From Ustulina deusta (taxonomy: Eukaryota > Ascomycota > Sordariomycetes > Xylariales > Xylariaceae), in contig JAJNNX010000067.1 in NCBI GenBank assembly GCA_023159155.1, positions 62,001 to 126,000 on the forward strand: 64,000 nucleotides of DNA. Direction: 5' to 3'. The notes under the pieces were generated by a model. It searched no databases. It saw nothing but the letters and a program-made list of their open reading frames with translations, and had not been told where the DNA came from. Shown one piece after another: positions 22,490-33,648 of the stretch. Position numbers and translations under genes: made by a program. The stretch's first letter is position 1; every line of letters starts with the position of its first letter.

Positions 22490-24445
22490 TTACCACTCTA
22501 ATCTATCATCACAAATTAAGCTGACATCAAACCGCTCATTGCCCCTCCAGACCCTAGCGCCAGAATTGTACATCGCAACAATACTTCGAAGGTCGCTAAT
22601 CATGCCACCGGGACCACTGCCAAATACCTTCGTCGGCCCTCTTACGGTGTTATCCACGAAATCGCCCACAAGAGCCTTCAGGTCCGGATGTCGATCCAGC
22701 CCTTTGCTGCCGAGCTTCTGGATATCTAATGACATGGGAATCTGGGTTTCGGGTGAACATGAAGGGGTGCCGCATGTCCCTTTCACATCGGCGCCTAATT
22801 CCCCAAGCTTCTCTTCTTGTATAGAAGAGGCGGTGCTGCTGACTTCCCTCGTTACGTAGATTTGTACTTCGATCCCGTGGGATTTCGCCGCATGATTGAT
22901 AGCGACGATCTCCGGCTCCACCCAGCACAGGTCTGCTTTCCTTCGAATAGCCCAGACGAGCTGGATCTTGCGGTCCCTTACGGTGGGCTTCTGTATGAGG
23001 TCGAGGAGCACAGGGAGTACGTAGGTGATGCCGGTTCCGCCTGCGACACATAACAGATTATCCTCGGGCATCAGGGTCTCGGCGACTGACTCCCCGTATG
23101 GCCCGGTCAATATTACTGGCGTTGTCGCGTTGGGGGATAGGGCCAGCTTTTTTAACGCTAGATCTGCTATTTTCTTCGTCTCGCCCTTTTTAGCTCTCAT
23201 GATGTACGAGTGAGAAACAGTCCCATTACAGGTCTGGGGGAGGTTCAGTGGTGTAAAAGGATGCGACTGCCAAATACTACTTTCCGCGAAACACAGGTAG
23301 AAGTGCTGACCAATATTCCAGGTACCGTGAGGTTGCACAAAATCCATCCTTATAATGTCGCCATGCTCATCATCCGAGAAGTGTGTTACCGATGCTGGTG
23401 CAGCGCGGAAGCCCATGGAGCCATTGGGGAGATACTGATAGTGTATCAACGCTGTGCGGACAAGCCGAACGCCGCGATCTAAGAACCAAATAAGTATAGA
23501 TGGGAGAAGAAAAATCTTCAGCTGCTCCCAGTGGCCCCAGCAAGCCCCTATATAGACGAGAGCCAAAACATAATGAGCCTTTCGGAAGAACTCGTATCCT
23601 GTGAGGCGAATAGCCCACGGTGTGCTCAGGACAACGAGGAGCAGGAGCAGGATCATGGCAACCACTCCCCAAATGATATAGGTCTCCTTAATCCATTCTA
23701 TAGCTGTTGTTGGCTGCGGTTGATATAGCCGCACTTCAACAATCGTCCAACCAATTGTATGTACAGAGCCTTGGATGAAGATGATGTACCCGAGCCACCG
23801 ATGTAGAAAGTTGAAACTCTGGTAAGGAACTCCTGTCAGCAGAGAGAGGATGGACTCTCTGTTCGATAACAGAATTGACAACGGTGTCAAGGCGTAGGCT
23901 AGAACTCCGATTCGATTAGCGAACGGGCCTAGACTGGTTCTTGTGTTGTATAATCCTGGACTACTCTTGACAGGCGTAATCCAGATTTGATACGTGATAC
24001 CCGCGAAGCTCCATATCAGCAGATAACCCGCCAATGCAGCCAGAATGAGAACTTGAAGTCTAGTCGTCCTGCCAAAAATTGGCCGAGCCGCGTCCGGTAG
24101 CAATGAACTTCGCACGTAGGCAGAGAAGGCTCTTTTAAACCGTGTTACCGATGACTTGCTGGAACTAATACTTCCGGGTACCAGGCCGTCAGCCCGCGAT
24201 GGCGCCAAAAGCCTCCTTCCTAATGTCCATAAGAAGACAATTCCTAGGATAGTCGACCAGAGAATGCCAGAGTAAAGGATACTCTCGTCGTGCGAGGAGT
24301 AAACTTGGTCCAGGTACTCGCACGATCCGGCATCATTCGTGCAAGGGATAACTCTCGAATAATAACCCCAATGCGGTTCTAGACTGTCTGCTTCGCTGTA
24401 GTTTTGAATGTGGCGGGAGGCCAATAGTCCTCCATGACGTTCCAT
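22490..24445 (-). CDS. FRE-type ferric/cupric reductase (transmembrane flavocytochrome)
   Basis: Single exon, 651 residues from ATG 24445 (upstream in-frame codon at 24499 is TTG). Moves electrons from NADPH through FAD and two hemes across the plasma membrane to reduce Fe3+ or Cu2+ chelates before uptake. The N-terminal ectodomain HWGYYSRVIPCTNDAGSCEY is typical. Heme ligands are two His pairs spaced x13: His215/His229 and His291/His305. HPFTPLN and LTGPYGES mark the FAD/NADPH domain, then CVAGGTGITYVLPVL and VFGSGPGGM. It diverges from the CTR copper transporter, which suggests linked copper or iron acquisition. No signal peptide was found at this start; an upstream exon could exist. Confidence 0.9.
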   Translation of the reverse strand: MERHGGLLASRHIQNYSEADSLEPHWGYYSRVIPCTNDAGSCEYLDQVYSSHDESILYSGILWSTILGIVFLWTLGRRLLAPSRADGLVPGSISSSKSSVTRFKRAFSAYVRSSLLPDAARPIFGRTTRLQVLILAALAGYLLIWSFAGITYQIWITPVKSSPGLYNTRTSLGPFANRIGVLAYALTPLSILLSNRESILSLLTGVPYQSFNFLHRWLGYIIFIQGSVHTIGWTIVEVRLYQPQPTTAIEWIKETYIIWGVVAMILLLLLVVLSTPWAIRLTGYEFFRKAHYVLALVYIGACWGHWEQLKIFLLPSILIWFLDRGVRLVRTALIHYQYLPNGSMGFRAAPASVTHFSDDEHGDIIRMDFVQPHGTWNIGQHFYLCFAESSIWQSHPFTPLNLPQTCNGTVSHSYIMRAKKGETKKIADLALKKLALSPNATTPVILTGPYGESVAETLMPEDNLLCVAGGTGITYVLPVLLDLIQKPTVRDRKIQLVWAIRRKADLCWVEPEIVAINHAAKSHGIEVQIYVTREVSSTASSIQEEKLGELGADVKGTCGTPSCSPETQIPMSLDIQKLGSKGLDRHPDLKALVGDFVDNTVRGPTKVFGSGPGGMISDLRSIVAMYNSGARVWRGNERFDVSLICDDRLEW

Positions 24446-25451
24446 CTTCCCCGACCGCAAGCTCACATAGAACGCGCGGGTCGGCGCCACAAGACGCAAA
24501 TGGGTGGAATAGAGGTGCTGGTATTGCTGAGCTGATTAATGGGATTGGGTTCATTCATAGGTGGATAGGGGTTTGTATCAGCGAATTCAGAGGAAAAGAC
24601 TTTAAAGGTTCGTGACTGAATAGAAAGCTCTAAAGCGAGGTTTCGTCTAGAGCATCGACCACTGCCCTCCGATCACCTACAAACTTATAAAAAAGGCACC
24701 ATGATCTGTTCAATATCGAGATATTGGATCAGGAACCAACTACTCGGTGGTTGGCACTGAACTACATCGCGCCCCAAATAACCTGAGTGGATGAAAAACT
24801 TGCGCATACAGAGTACTTAAATCCACACTTCGGAAGCCAAGAGCCGCGAAATATGCGAGTGGCCTCAAGACCCTGATAATGTCAGGGGGGGAGTGGGCTG
24901 TTGAGAGAGATTGAGCACGTTTTCCTATCCATTTTGGGCGCGGGCAGCGAGGGGATCTTGGCAAAAACCCTGAAGCGGACCACGCATAGCAGGGCCATCG
25001 TCGCCATTAAGCTCGGCGCCGTAGGGGTCCGCGTCATGAATGGCCAAGGAGGCTGGAGGTCTCTCCAAAAGTGTCGTTCCTAATCCCGATATTGACAGTG
25101 GTCTCTGGCCACTGGGGTGCTCGGCCTTGGGACCAATACAAGAGATCGGGTCACGCACACGTGAAGTCAGTCACTGCTGATGCTTCGTAAACCTGCGCAT
25201 ATCAACTCGCCCGAAATCGATCTCAATCTTTCGCATCCGAACAATTCCCTCTAATGTGCTTTTCTCGCATTTTCTTGCTTGAAAATTGAACGCCAGGGTA
25301 GCACGCCACTGAGAGGAAAGCTGTACGAGAAAGTAAATTATAGAATATTTATAAGCGGCGGCCGAAGTGGGCGGATAAAACTTTCATCTCCAACCACCAC
25401 TGAACATCGGAATTGTCTGTTTATTTCTCAAGACAATAATACACAGACAAA
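24446..25451. promoter_or_regulatory. Shared upstream region of metalloreductase and CTR transporter
   Basis: 1.0 kb between divergent start codons. The string TGAGCACG at 24912-24919 is one base from the copper-regulator motif TGTGCTCA (reverse strand) described for Aspergillus; a single weak hit, so regulation by copper is only suggested. Confidence 0.45.
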
Positions 25452-26282
25452 ATGTCACACGGCGGCGACATGGACATGGACGATTCGTCATGCTCGACTC
25501 ATGTTAGTAGTTATAATTATAATTTTTATTTAAATTTGCTCGTGCTGACGACGAATCCCTAGATGTTATGGAACTGGAACACCATCGGTGCCTGTACGTC
25601 GAGCAACACCAAACGCAGACATGACGATGGCGATAGCGATGATGCGTATTGACAATTTGTAGGTTTCTTTGCCGAGTCATGGAAGATTAAAACCGAAGGC
25701 ATGATGGCGGCAACCTGCATCGGGGTATTCTTGCTCGCGATAGTCTTGGAATTTGTCCGTCGGGTCGGCAGCGAATACGACCAACTCATCCTTGGCCAGT
25801 TCCAGCAACACGTCGATGCCCAGTTTGCCACGTCCAAATTGGAAGACGATTCCCGGTCAGGGGGAACTCGACCGGTTAGCCAGATCGTGATGTTTAGAGC
25901 GACGCCGATACAGCAACTAATCCGCAGTTTCATCCGTAAGTCGTTTTTCCCAACGTACAGCTATCTTCGTTCTTATAAGACGGGATTATCTACCCTATCC
26001 GGCCTTATTCCTCTTGTTCTTCCGCTGCCACCTCATCGGTCCGCAATCCGACCGAGCTGACGTGAAATGAGGGCAGATGCCGTGGCATTCGGCATAGCTT
26101 ACATCTTGATGCTGATCGCCATGGCGTTCAACGGTTACGTGATCATCGTGATCATCGTCGGGGCAGGATTTGGGAAATTCCTGTGCGATTGGATGACACG
26201 GAAGGTGGTAGTGGGAGCGACGACGGCTCTGCCAACAAAGGGCCGCGAGAGTTGCGAGGAGGCGACGATGTGTTGCGGCTAG
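25452..26282 (+). CDS. CTR-family high-affinity copper transporter
   Basis: Exons 25452-25502, 25563-25593, 25663-25935 and 26077-26282 give 186 residues. CTR proteins form trimers that import Cu(I). The short N-terminus MSHGGDMDMDDSSCSTHM is Met/His-rich, followed by LWNWNTIGACFFAESWKIKT, the classic pre-TM1 segment. TM1 is MMAATCIGVFLLAIVLEFVR, then a ~65-residue cytosolic loop. TM2 carries the MxxxM pair (Met130, Met134) and TM3 the GxxxG packing motif (Gly147, Gly151). The C-terminus ends with Cys-Cys (EEATMCCG), a copper-binding tail seen in the family. All junction phases agree. Its divergent neighbour is a metalloreductase that could supply Cu(I). Confidence 0.9.
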
Positions 26283-26805
26283 ACTAGATTATGGCCATCT
26301 TGGTTTGACGATTAATGATTGGAACGTTTAAGCTATTGTTATTTATCATAGAGGTCTCGTGGAGGTTTACATTTGGCGTTCTCATTTCTGGGGAGGATGC
26401 AGATAGTCACTCCTTTTTTTCCCCCCATATCCCTGTGCCTCGGTATAGGGTAACATGTCTACATAATCTAATGGAATCAATTTGCTTACCTAATGCTATA
26501 AGAAGCGACTATGGCTGGTGCTGATAAGATAAGTCCTATATTTCTGTGGCTGGAATTCTCCCTCAACGTCGTACTGAGTAAGTACCTAGGTACCTGCCTA
26601 GGTACCTGTACTGATTTCTTATCAGCTTATCGGACCCTCGTCCCTCCATAGTGCCCCTCCAAAAAGCTGGCCGATCGGTCGACCCAACCAGTCAGGCAGT
26701 GACTCAGAAAGAAAACAACAATTCGATATACAAATTGCACGACTACGACAGTGCCCTCGAAGCCATCGCCATCACCCAGCTCCCTCCGTCGGATCCATTT
26801 TCGCC
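26283..26805. other. Intergenic, 0.5 kb
   Basis: CTR 3' flank and tyrosyl-tRNA synthetase promoter. Contains a repeated CCTAGGTACCTG string at about 26586-26608. No gene. Confidence 0.5.
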
Positions 26806-28812
26806 ATGGCTGCCGTAACCAACGCGGGCGAGAGGATTGCCCTCATAAAAGAAAACCTCGCCGAGTTTCTCAACCCCGAAATCATCGAGACCATCGTCAA
26901 CGAGGGGCGCAGCCCGAGGATCTACTGGGGTAAAGTCAATTGGCCGTGTTGGTGTCGCGCATGACACGGATGCGATGCTGACGAATCAACCTTCTCGCTG
27001 TAGGAACTGCCACCGTACGCCATGCCTCGTCCAGGTCCTCCCGTCCGAGGGGGGTGCCGGAGACGCAGATAGACAGTCGACGGACAATCAGCGGCTAACT
27101 CGGGTGTGCCACAGACCGGCCGACCTCATTGCGGATATTTAGTCCCTGGCGTACGCTTGCTCCGTCGCTCCTGCGCTCGAGACGTCCGGCTGATCGGCTG
27201 AGAACAGGTCAAAATAGCCCAGTTGCTGGCTGCCGGCTGTGACATGACCATCCTCCTTGCCGACGTACGCGCTCTCCCACACATCCCCTGCACATCGGAG
27301 CACATGCGCGACGACCGCCGCTGACAATGGTGATGCTGTCGACAGATCCACGGCTTCCTCGACAACCTCAAGGCGCCCATCGAGCTCGTCGAACACCGTG
27401 TCAAGTACTACCGCTTCGCCATCACGGCACTGCTTCAGGCCTGTGGCGTGTCGACCGACAAGGTCGAGTTTGTTCTTGGCAGCTCCTACCAGAAGAACCC
27501 CGACTACATCATGGACATCTACAAGCTGTGTTCCCTGACGTCGGAACACGATGCGAAGAAGGCTGGCGCCGAGATCGTCAAGCAGTCCGCCAACAGCCCC
27601 TTGAGTGGGCTGCTCTACCCTATTCTGCAAGTGCTGGACGAGCAGTACCTAAATGCAGACGCCCAGTTTGGTGGTGAGTTCGGTATTGGCTTCCTGGCCC
27701 AGGAGATGTCTTTAATGTAGCTCAGGACTGGATCAGCGGAAGTTGTTCACTGCCGCGAAGGAGTGGCTGCCGAAAATTGGCTACCGACAGGTCAGTTGGA
27801 TGCAATGAGACCAACCTGAGCTTCCCGGCTGGAACTTACCTGACTGCAGCGTGCTCATCTCATGAACGACATGATTCCTGGTCTCCAAGGCGGCAAAAGT
27901 GAGTCCAGCTTTATATCAATGCGCCGATCCAGAATCCGTGACTGTTGTTGCATTGGCGATTAGCCATCTACAATGACGGAAAGAATGCACACTCTTCCCA
28001 GCCTGTGTTTAGCCACACCCAGGATGCTGTCACTTAACTGAGGGTTCTCGTTCGAAAAGCATCACATCAGATGCTCTTTTCCCATGTCGGATTGTTCTCG
28101 CTAACACGTAGCCATATAGTGAGCTCGAGCGATGAGAATTCAAAAATTGATCTTCTGGATCCACCGGATGTCGTGACCAAAAAGGTAAGAGTTTCTTGAA
28201 GCCTTGGCCTCCTAGGAATTACTCCCTTAACTGGGGAGAGCCACTGGAAGCACCACCGTGGCGGGAAGTTGCTAATCATTGGCACAGATCAAGAAAGCAG
28301 AAGCAGCGCCACGAGTTACTGAAGGAAACGGCCTTCTGGCCTATATTGAACACGTTTTTCTTCCAGTAGCTGAACTCAAAGGAAAGCGTGAATTTATTGT
28401 ATCCCGGGAGCGGGACGGCTTAGAACCTCTTGTTTACACGACGATTGCCCAGCTGCGAAGCGATTATGAGAGCGACGTAGTAAGTCTTTTTAACCGGGGT
28501 CACATAATTTGCTCCGACCTCATAATCATGTACTTACTAATTGGCTTAAAGCTCACACCGCAACTCCTGAAACCTGCCGTCACCAAGGCGTTACATGATA
28601 TTCTGATACCCATCCAAGACGCTTACAACGCATCGAAAGAATGGCAAGACATTGCATTACTAGCTTACCCGCCACCGGAGAAGAAGGCAAAGAAGGTCAA
28701 GAAACTTGGCACCCGTTACCTAGGCGCGGGCCAAGACAATGCCGCCCCTGATGCCGCCCCTGATAATGTGGACGGAATAGCCAAACTAAACCTAGAACCC
28801 GGAAAACAATAA
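26806..28812 (+). CDS. TYS1: Cytosolic tyrosyl-tRNA synthetase
   Basis: Ten exons: 26806-26929, 27004-27014, 27115-27150, 27208-27264, 27346-27673, 27726-27790, 27850-27898, 28120-28184, 28288-28479 and 28552-28812; 395 residues, the normal size. Charges tRNA-Tyr. Eukaryotic TyrRS motifs: WGTATTGRPHCGY (HIGH equivalent at 49-53), LLADIHGFLDNLKAP, VLGSSYQKNPDYIMDIYKL, DAQFGGLDQRKLF, and KMSSS (223-227). Downstream are the conserved LLAYIEHVF, LTPQLLKPAVTKAL and a Lys-rich tail. The second exon is only 11 nt and encodes the GTAT of the signature, so it is fixed by protein conservation. The HIGH/KMSKS regions are intact; nothing suggests a degenerate copy. Confidence 0.92.
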
Positions 28813-29926
28813 AGCGAAAGAAAAAAACGGCGTATAGGTCGAGATGCTTGAGCTCATGGTCACAACCGAGCATCGGTGGCATGTTGGATGTAAATAAATG
28901 ATGGGCGGTATCACCAGCGACCCTAAAATCTGGAAAGCAGGGCAATGGAGTTGAGCGACATCTTATACCCACACCCCCTTTCGCTACGAACTTACACATA
29001 GAGCATACAAGCGAGCTGAATAGAGTGCGGTTAGAGATAACCAACAACAGCGCTTCTATCTATTTCGTTCTTCGTCTCCCTGGTCCGTGCGATACTGGTG
29101 CCATATGTTGTAGGATCAAGTCATTTACGCCAACCTTTTCTTTTGTAGAATGTCTCACACTCAAGTCTATAACTAACTACATGCAGGGGCTGTGATGTTA
29201 GCATGGACGTTATCTACAACACAGTCGAAAACATTGTGCCAGTGCTGCGGTTGCAACCCCTCGTCTTAAAAGCACGTCAACCGGACGAGGCGAACCTTCG
29301 TATCCGGGGTAGACCGTGCCAAGTCTGTACTACTACACATATATAGTCCCTGGATGCCGTAGCAGCCAGGTACTCACGGAACATTTCCAGTGCGGCAGAC
29401 ATCGACGTCGACGTTTCCGTCCGCACTCTAAACCAATACAGACAGACCAATACACACTTCTCCATGCGCTCATTATCTCTGCTCCAAGTCTTCACACTAA
29501 CGACCGACGTCTTTCCCCAGGCTGGCACGACGACCTGTTTCCTGACAATATGAGCAAGCAAAACAACGACGAGCGCCTCATCAGTATAACCGAGAGCATC
29601 TTCCATAGCACATCGCATGAAAACGCTCTCTGTTGTTTTTGTCTCGTAAAACCGTCGTGTATGTTCGGCGAGCCGCAGCTGACTCTCGCCCACTACATGA
29701 GCGACTGCTCGAAGGCCAGGACATCGGGGTTTTCGATGGAGGGGTTAGAAGGGCATCCTGCCAGGATCTATGCGCAGTGTTCGCTCTCGCGATGCGGTCC
29801 GTGGAGTAGGACGGGGGAATAGACCGGGCACGCGGTGTTATTATCACCCAGAGAGCGAGACGCATTGCGGTCCATTAATGGATACTTGATATTACTATTC
29901 TGGTAGTACTACTCGATAACGCTATC
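28813..29926. other. Intergenic, 1.1 kb; possible unassigned minus-strand ORF
   Basis: Between the TyrRS stop and the 3' end of the PNGase A gene. A minus-strand open stretch (29277-29690) includes ALVVVLLAHIVRKQVVVP but lacks a clear start and known motifs; the plus-strand frame over it is also open. I cannot support either as a gene. Confidence 0.4.
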
Positions 29927-32144
29927 CTACGCCGTGAATTCCCTCCCAGCAATATTTACGTGATCAGCCGTAACCGTGTCGTTAAAGGCGCTTACGTCCC
30001 GATAGTACAACTGCGAGGCCTGTCCAGCAGTATTGATGCCGCTGAACGAGAAGATCTGACGCGTCTGTCCGGCGCCCGTGCTGTAGCTGTTGTCGCCAGG
30101 TCGGTAGTAGTTGGCGGTGCCGTTCCGCCACGTGGTCACCACGGAGCCCGTGGCCCCGTCCTTCGCGGGGAACGCGCCCGCGGCCACGAACCCTTCGAGC
30201 CCCGTCGGGAACACCGAGTCGCCGCGCACTTCCACGTGCAGCCCCTGGTCAACCTGCGCCCAGAGCGTCAGGCTCCCGTCGGCCGTGACGTCGGCCGTGC
30301 TGTTGCTGAACAGCGGATACCCGTATTTCGTCGCGTACGTGGTGCGCGGCCCCGTCGCGGCGTCGGCGCCCGAGATGTAGAAGGCGTTGACGTTGTTGTT
30401 CCCGAAATTCGACACGCCGCCGATGTTCGAGTACATCAACAACTGCGACCACGCCACGGTGCCGTTGGCCCTCTGCGTCTTCACGTGCGACGCGACAGAT
30501 ACCTTGCGCGTCACGTGGAGGTTGTACTCGAGCGTCTCGTTGGCGCCCGTGGCGTTCTGCCGCAGGCGCTGCGAAAGCGTGATGTGCGGCGGCGTGGCGC
30601 CCAGGTTCCCCATCGTCCCGGTCGTGATGGAGCCCGCGTCGTCGTCGAGCCAGACGAAGATCTTGCCCGTGACGTACCACTCGTCGTCGGTCGTCGCGGA
30701 CAGCGCGGCGCTCGATCTCCCGTCGTCGACGAGCCCGAGGATCTTGATCTCGAAGGCGTGGGCCGCGCCGTCGCAGAGCAGCGGCAGGAACGGCGACACG
30801 TCGATCTCGTGCTCGCTGATCTCGAAGGCCTGGATGCCCACGATCGGCCGGTTCAGCTGCGGCACCACGCCGCCCGTGTAGATGACGGGGAACGGCCACG
30901 ACACGCCCGCGAGGTGCCCGTCGATCAGCACCTGCACCTCGCGGAACGGCGAGTAGCCCGGGTACTCGCCGTACGTGGCGTCGAAGGCGTGCGCGGCGCT
31001 CTGCGGCACGTTGCTCCACCAGAACTCCTCGTTGCCCTGGCCCTTGACGTCCACCGTGAACACGGCGCGGTTCGCGTTGCGCGGGAAGTCCGCCACCGTG
31101 TTCGTCGCCGGCTGCCCCGGGTACACGAACTGGCTGGGCTTGCCGCCGCTGCTGCCGATGCGCTGCGAGATGGGGATGATGAGGTTGGCGGGGCCGTAAT
31201 TCCCCCCGGGCTTCGCCGTGGTGGCGTTGAAGAAGGTCGCCGTCAACGTCGTGTTGAGCAGGCCCGTGTAGGTGCTGTCGACGATGTTTTCGAGGTCGAA
31301 GACCACTGCGACACTCGGGGGGTCAGTGATTGATTGATTGCCATTGCTAAACGCGATGTTCCGAAGCGCCGTCGACAAGCCTCCAGAAACACGAATTTGA
31401 CCTGAAAAAAAAGAGAGCATATCCACTCTGAAAAAGTGGCCAGACAGAACACGACGATGATTACTGACATATTTGCGGCTGCTTCCAGAGAGATAGGAAC
31501 GGCGTCATGTCTTTCAGCCATTCCCATCGGATGCCGTAGCTCGTCGGCTCCGCCGTCGACGTTCGCCAGACCTCGTTGTCGCCCAGATACATGACGCCCG
31601 TGCGGTCGAATTGCCGGCCCTTGACGACCGTGGTAAAGTTAATGACCACATGGTCGAACTCGCACGGCGGAGGCACGTATGCGGCTACGTCGGATATTAT
31701 CAGCACGGAGCTCGTCACCAGACTCTGCTCTCTCAATCGCCCAATGGCTGGATGAGAGGTGTGGTATTGGGGGGGCGAGAGCGGGATAGTTCAACGCATA
31801 CTGATGTAGGGAGCTCCGTAGCTATTCTCAAACACACGGTTCATCAAAACCACCGAACATGAACTGTCACTGTCGGCCGCGGCCTCAATTGGTATCTGGT
31901 CCGCCGATGCCAGCGCCGGTAACTGGCTTCTGTCGCGACGTGTCACCCCAGACGGGGTGAGCACGGGCTCGGCGACCTGGAAGCATTCCAGCGCCGAAGG
32001 AGTAGCCGCCGAGGTCGGGGCGGGAGCGGTATTCGCGCTCGATGCAAGGTTCTTGTATTTCACGAACGGATGGATCGCCCTCGAACTGCCGCGAGCCAAG
32101 GCAGCGCCCGCAAAGACGCTCAACAACAGCAAGCCTCTCTTCAT
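29927..32144 (-). CDS. Secreted peptide N-glycanase A (PNGase A-type amidase)
   Basis: Exons 31802-32144, 31469-31684 and 29927-31401 give 677 residues. PNGase A-type enzymes cleave the Asn-GlcNAc bond of N-glycoproteins. A signal peptide (MKRGLLLLSVFAGAALA) starts the protein. Family features: APYITAYVPPPCEFDHVVIN, GRQFDRTGVMYLGDNEVWRT, TAEPTSYGIRWEWLKDMTPF, then beta-rich domains with GYSPFREVQVLIDGHLAGVS and DGAAHAFEIKILGL. Many N-x-S/T sites occur, consistent with secretion. Junction phases agree, and the last exon opens with the expected GQIRVSGG strand. Coding sequence is GC-rich, so the opposite strand shows a long false frame. Confidence 0.88.
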
Positions 32145-33648
32145 TTCGAGATGTGTTTCCGGGTAGTATTAATTAGGTAGGTGACGAACATGCGGGGGGA
32201 TCCCTCACTAGACCTATACCGTGCAGTACAGCCAGCCCTAATTGACTCTCCAAAAAAAAAAGAAGAAAAGGTAAACTGACTGGAATGGAGGCTGGCAGCC
32301 GGGAAATGGAATAGGTAGTGTAGTAGGTAGGTAGTCAGTGCCTCGTGAGGGAAGAGTAGGTAAACATTCGTATGCGCAGAGGGCCGGACCTGCATGGCAT
32401 ATAATATGCATGCGCATCACTGCCCAGACTAGCAGCTCGCGTCACGTCACTTTCCATTCCCATGTGTGATAAGAGACACGACATGGATCACAGCATCCCG
32501 GCACCCGTGCCCACCATCAACCGAGACAAGAAGGTGCACCTAGACCAACAGGGTATAGCAAAGGGGATCTCGAACTTAAACTGGATCTCCCGCTGCAGAT
32601 CCGGGATCTGGCCTACCTAGACAGGATCCATTAGTATCCTGTACCTGGTCTTAGGGAGATAGGTAGTCCAAGGGACCCCCATTCATTGGTTGCGGATTGG
32701 AGATCCCTTTTTCACGCGATTCCTGCCGACTCGGCAGTGGTGTTATTGAATAATAGGCTTTATGGCGCAAGAGTAAACGACTGGATGGGAATTGCATTTA
32801 CTAGTAATACAGAACGACAATCATCTGAATAAGAGTACCTATATGCGCTCTTGGCAGACGAGGTATTGCGCTTTATTTCCTGGAGGGGAACCGGTAATTA
32901 GTTCTTCGATCTAGTGTCTCGACAACTTTGTTGATCGATACAGAGTCATTGAAATTCACGTCGCGCCGCTTTACCAGGAGTGAAAATCACCAGCATGAGC
33001 GGCCGAATTACGAAATGGATGAAAAAAATTGAGATCCAAGATTGTAAAAAGTTGCGAGTCGAATGCCAAGCAACTAGGGTTTGCCGTGTATGGAGAGGGC
33101 CGCAAATATCCTCTCAGAGAAGAATGGAAAGACCCCATACCCGAAGCCTCGGACCTCGAACGCTACTGTACGTAATCGGGTGAACATTTTTTTAAAGCAA
33201 TGGTTTTGTATGGAAGAGCGTAGGGATGTACGAAACCTGTTTTCTCGAAATCCATCGTGTGTTGTTAAGTAGCGCGATTTGAGTATGAATACCCTGTGAA
33301 CAATAATTATACAAAGGGCAGATCAAACCATTGTCATACAAATTCGTGGCGTCTTTCATACTTTAATTATCGCTCGACATACAGGCATGTGTCAAAGATG
33401 CCCCCCTTCTCTCCGAATCCGAGTTGCGCGATCACGAGAGGGGTGCGATTGATAGCCCATAACGGCGTTAGCGATGGAAATATCGGCGCAATCAAATACC
33501 AGATGCTTTCGGTTCCTCTGCTCCATCTTTCTGGAATGACCTTCCAAAACACTTTCAACTCAACTGCACAGGAGGATATGCACAAGAAATTTCCCTACTA
33601 TGTACTAGGTAGTTATTCGCTCCCTACTTCCCCTCTAGCTTCGTCCGC
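32145..33648. other. Intergenic, 1.5 kb
   Basis: PNGase A upstream region and tyrosinase 3' flank. A purine-rich/oligo-A tract (32252-32270) and TAGGTAGGTAG repeats near 32311-32333 lie upstream of PNGase A. Open frames at 33296-33685 show no family motif. Confidence 0.5.

Noticed and set aside
25535..25541. TTTGCTC, the yeast copper-response core
   Set aside because: Lies inside the first CTR intron near its branch point; a single 7-mer there is likely chance.
26806..28812. TyrRS as a self-resistance copy linked to the metabolite cluster
   Set aside because: It looks like the ordinary housekeeping enzyme and lies ~16 kb from the cyclase, with unrelated genes between.
29277..29865. Overlapping plus and minus ORFs downstream of TyrRS
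   Set aside because: No family motif or consistent start in either; left unannotated.
29960..31333. 457-codon plus-strand ORF rich in Arg/Val
   Set aside because: Antisense shadow of the GC-rich PNGase A gene; composition biased, no motifs.
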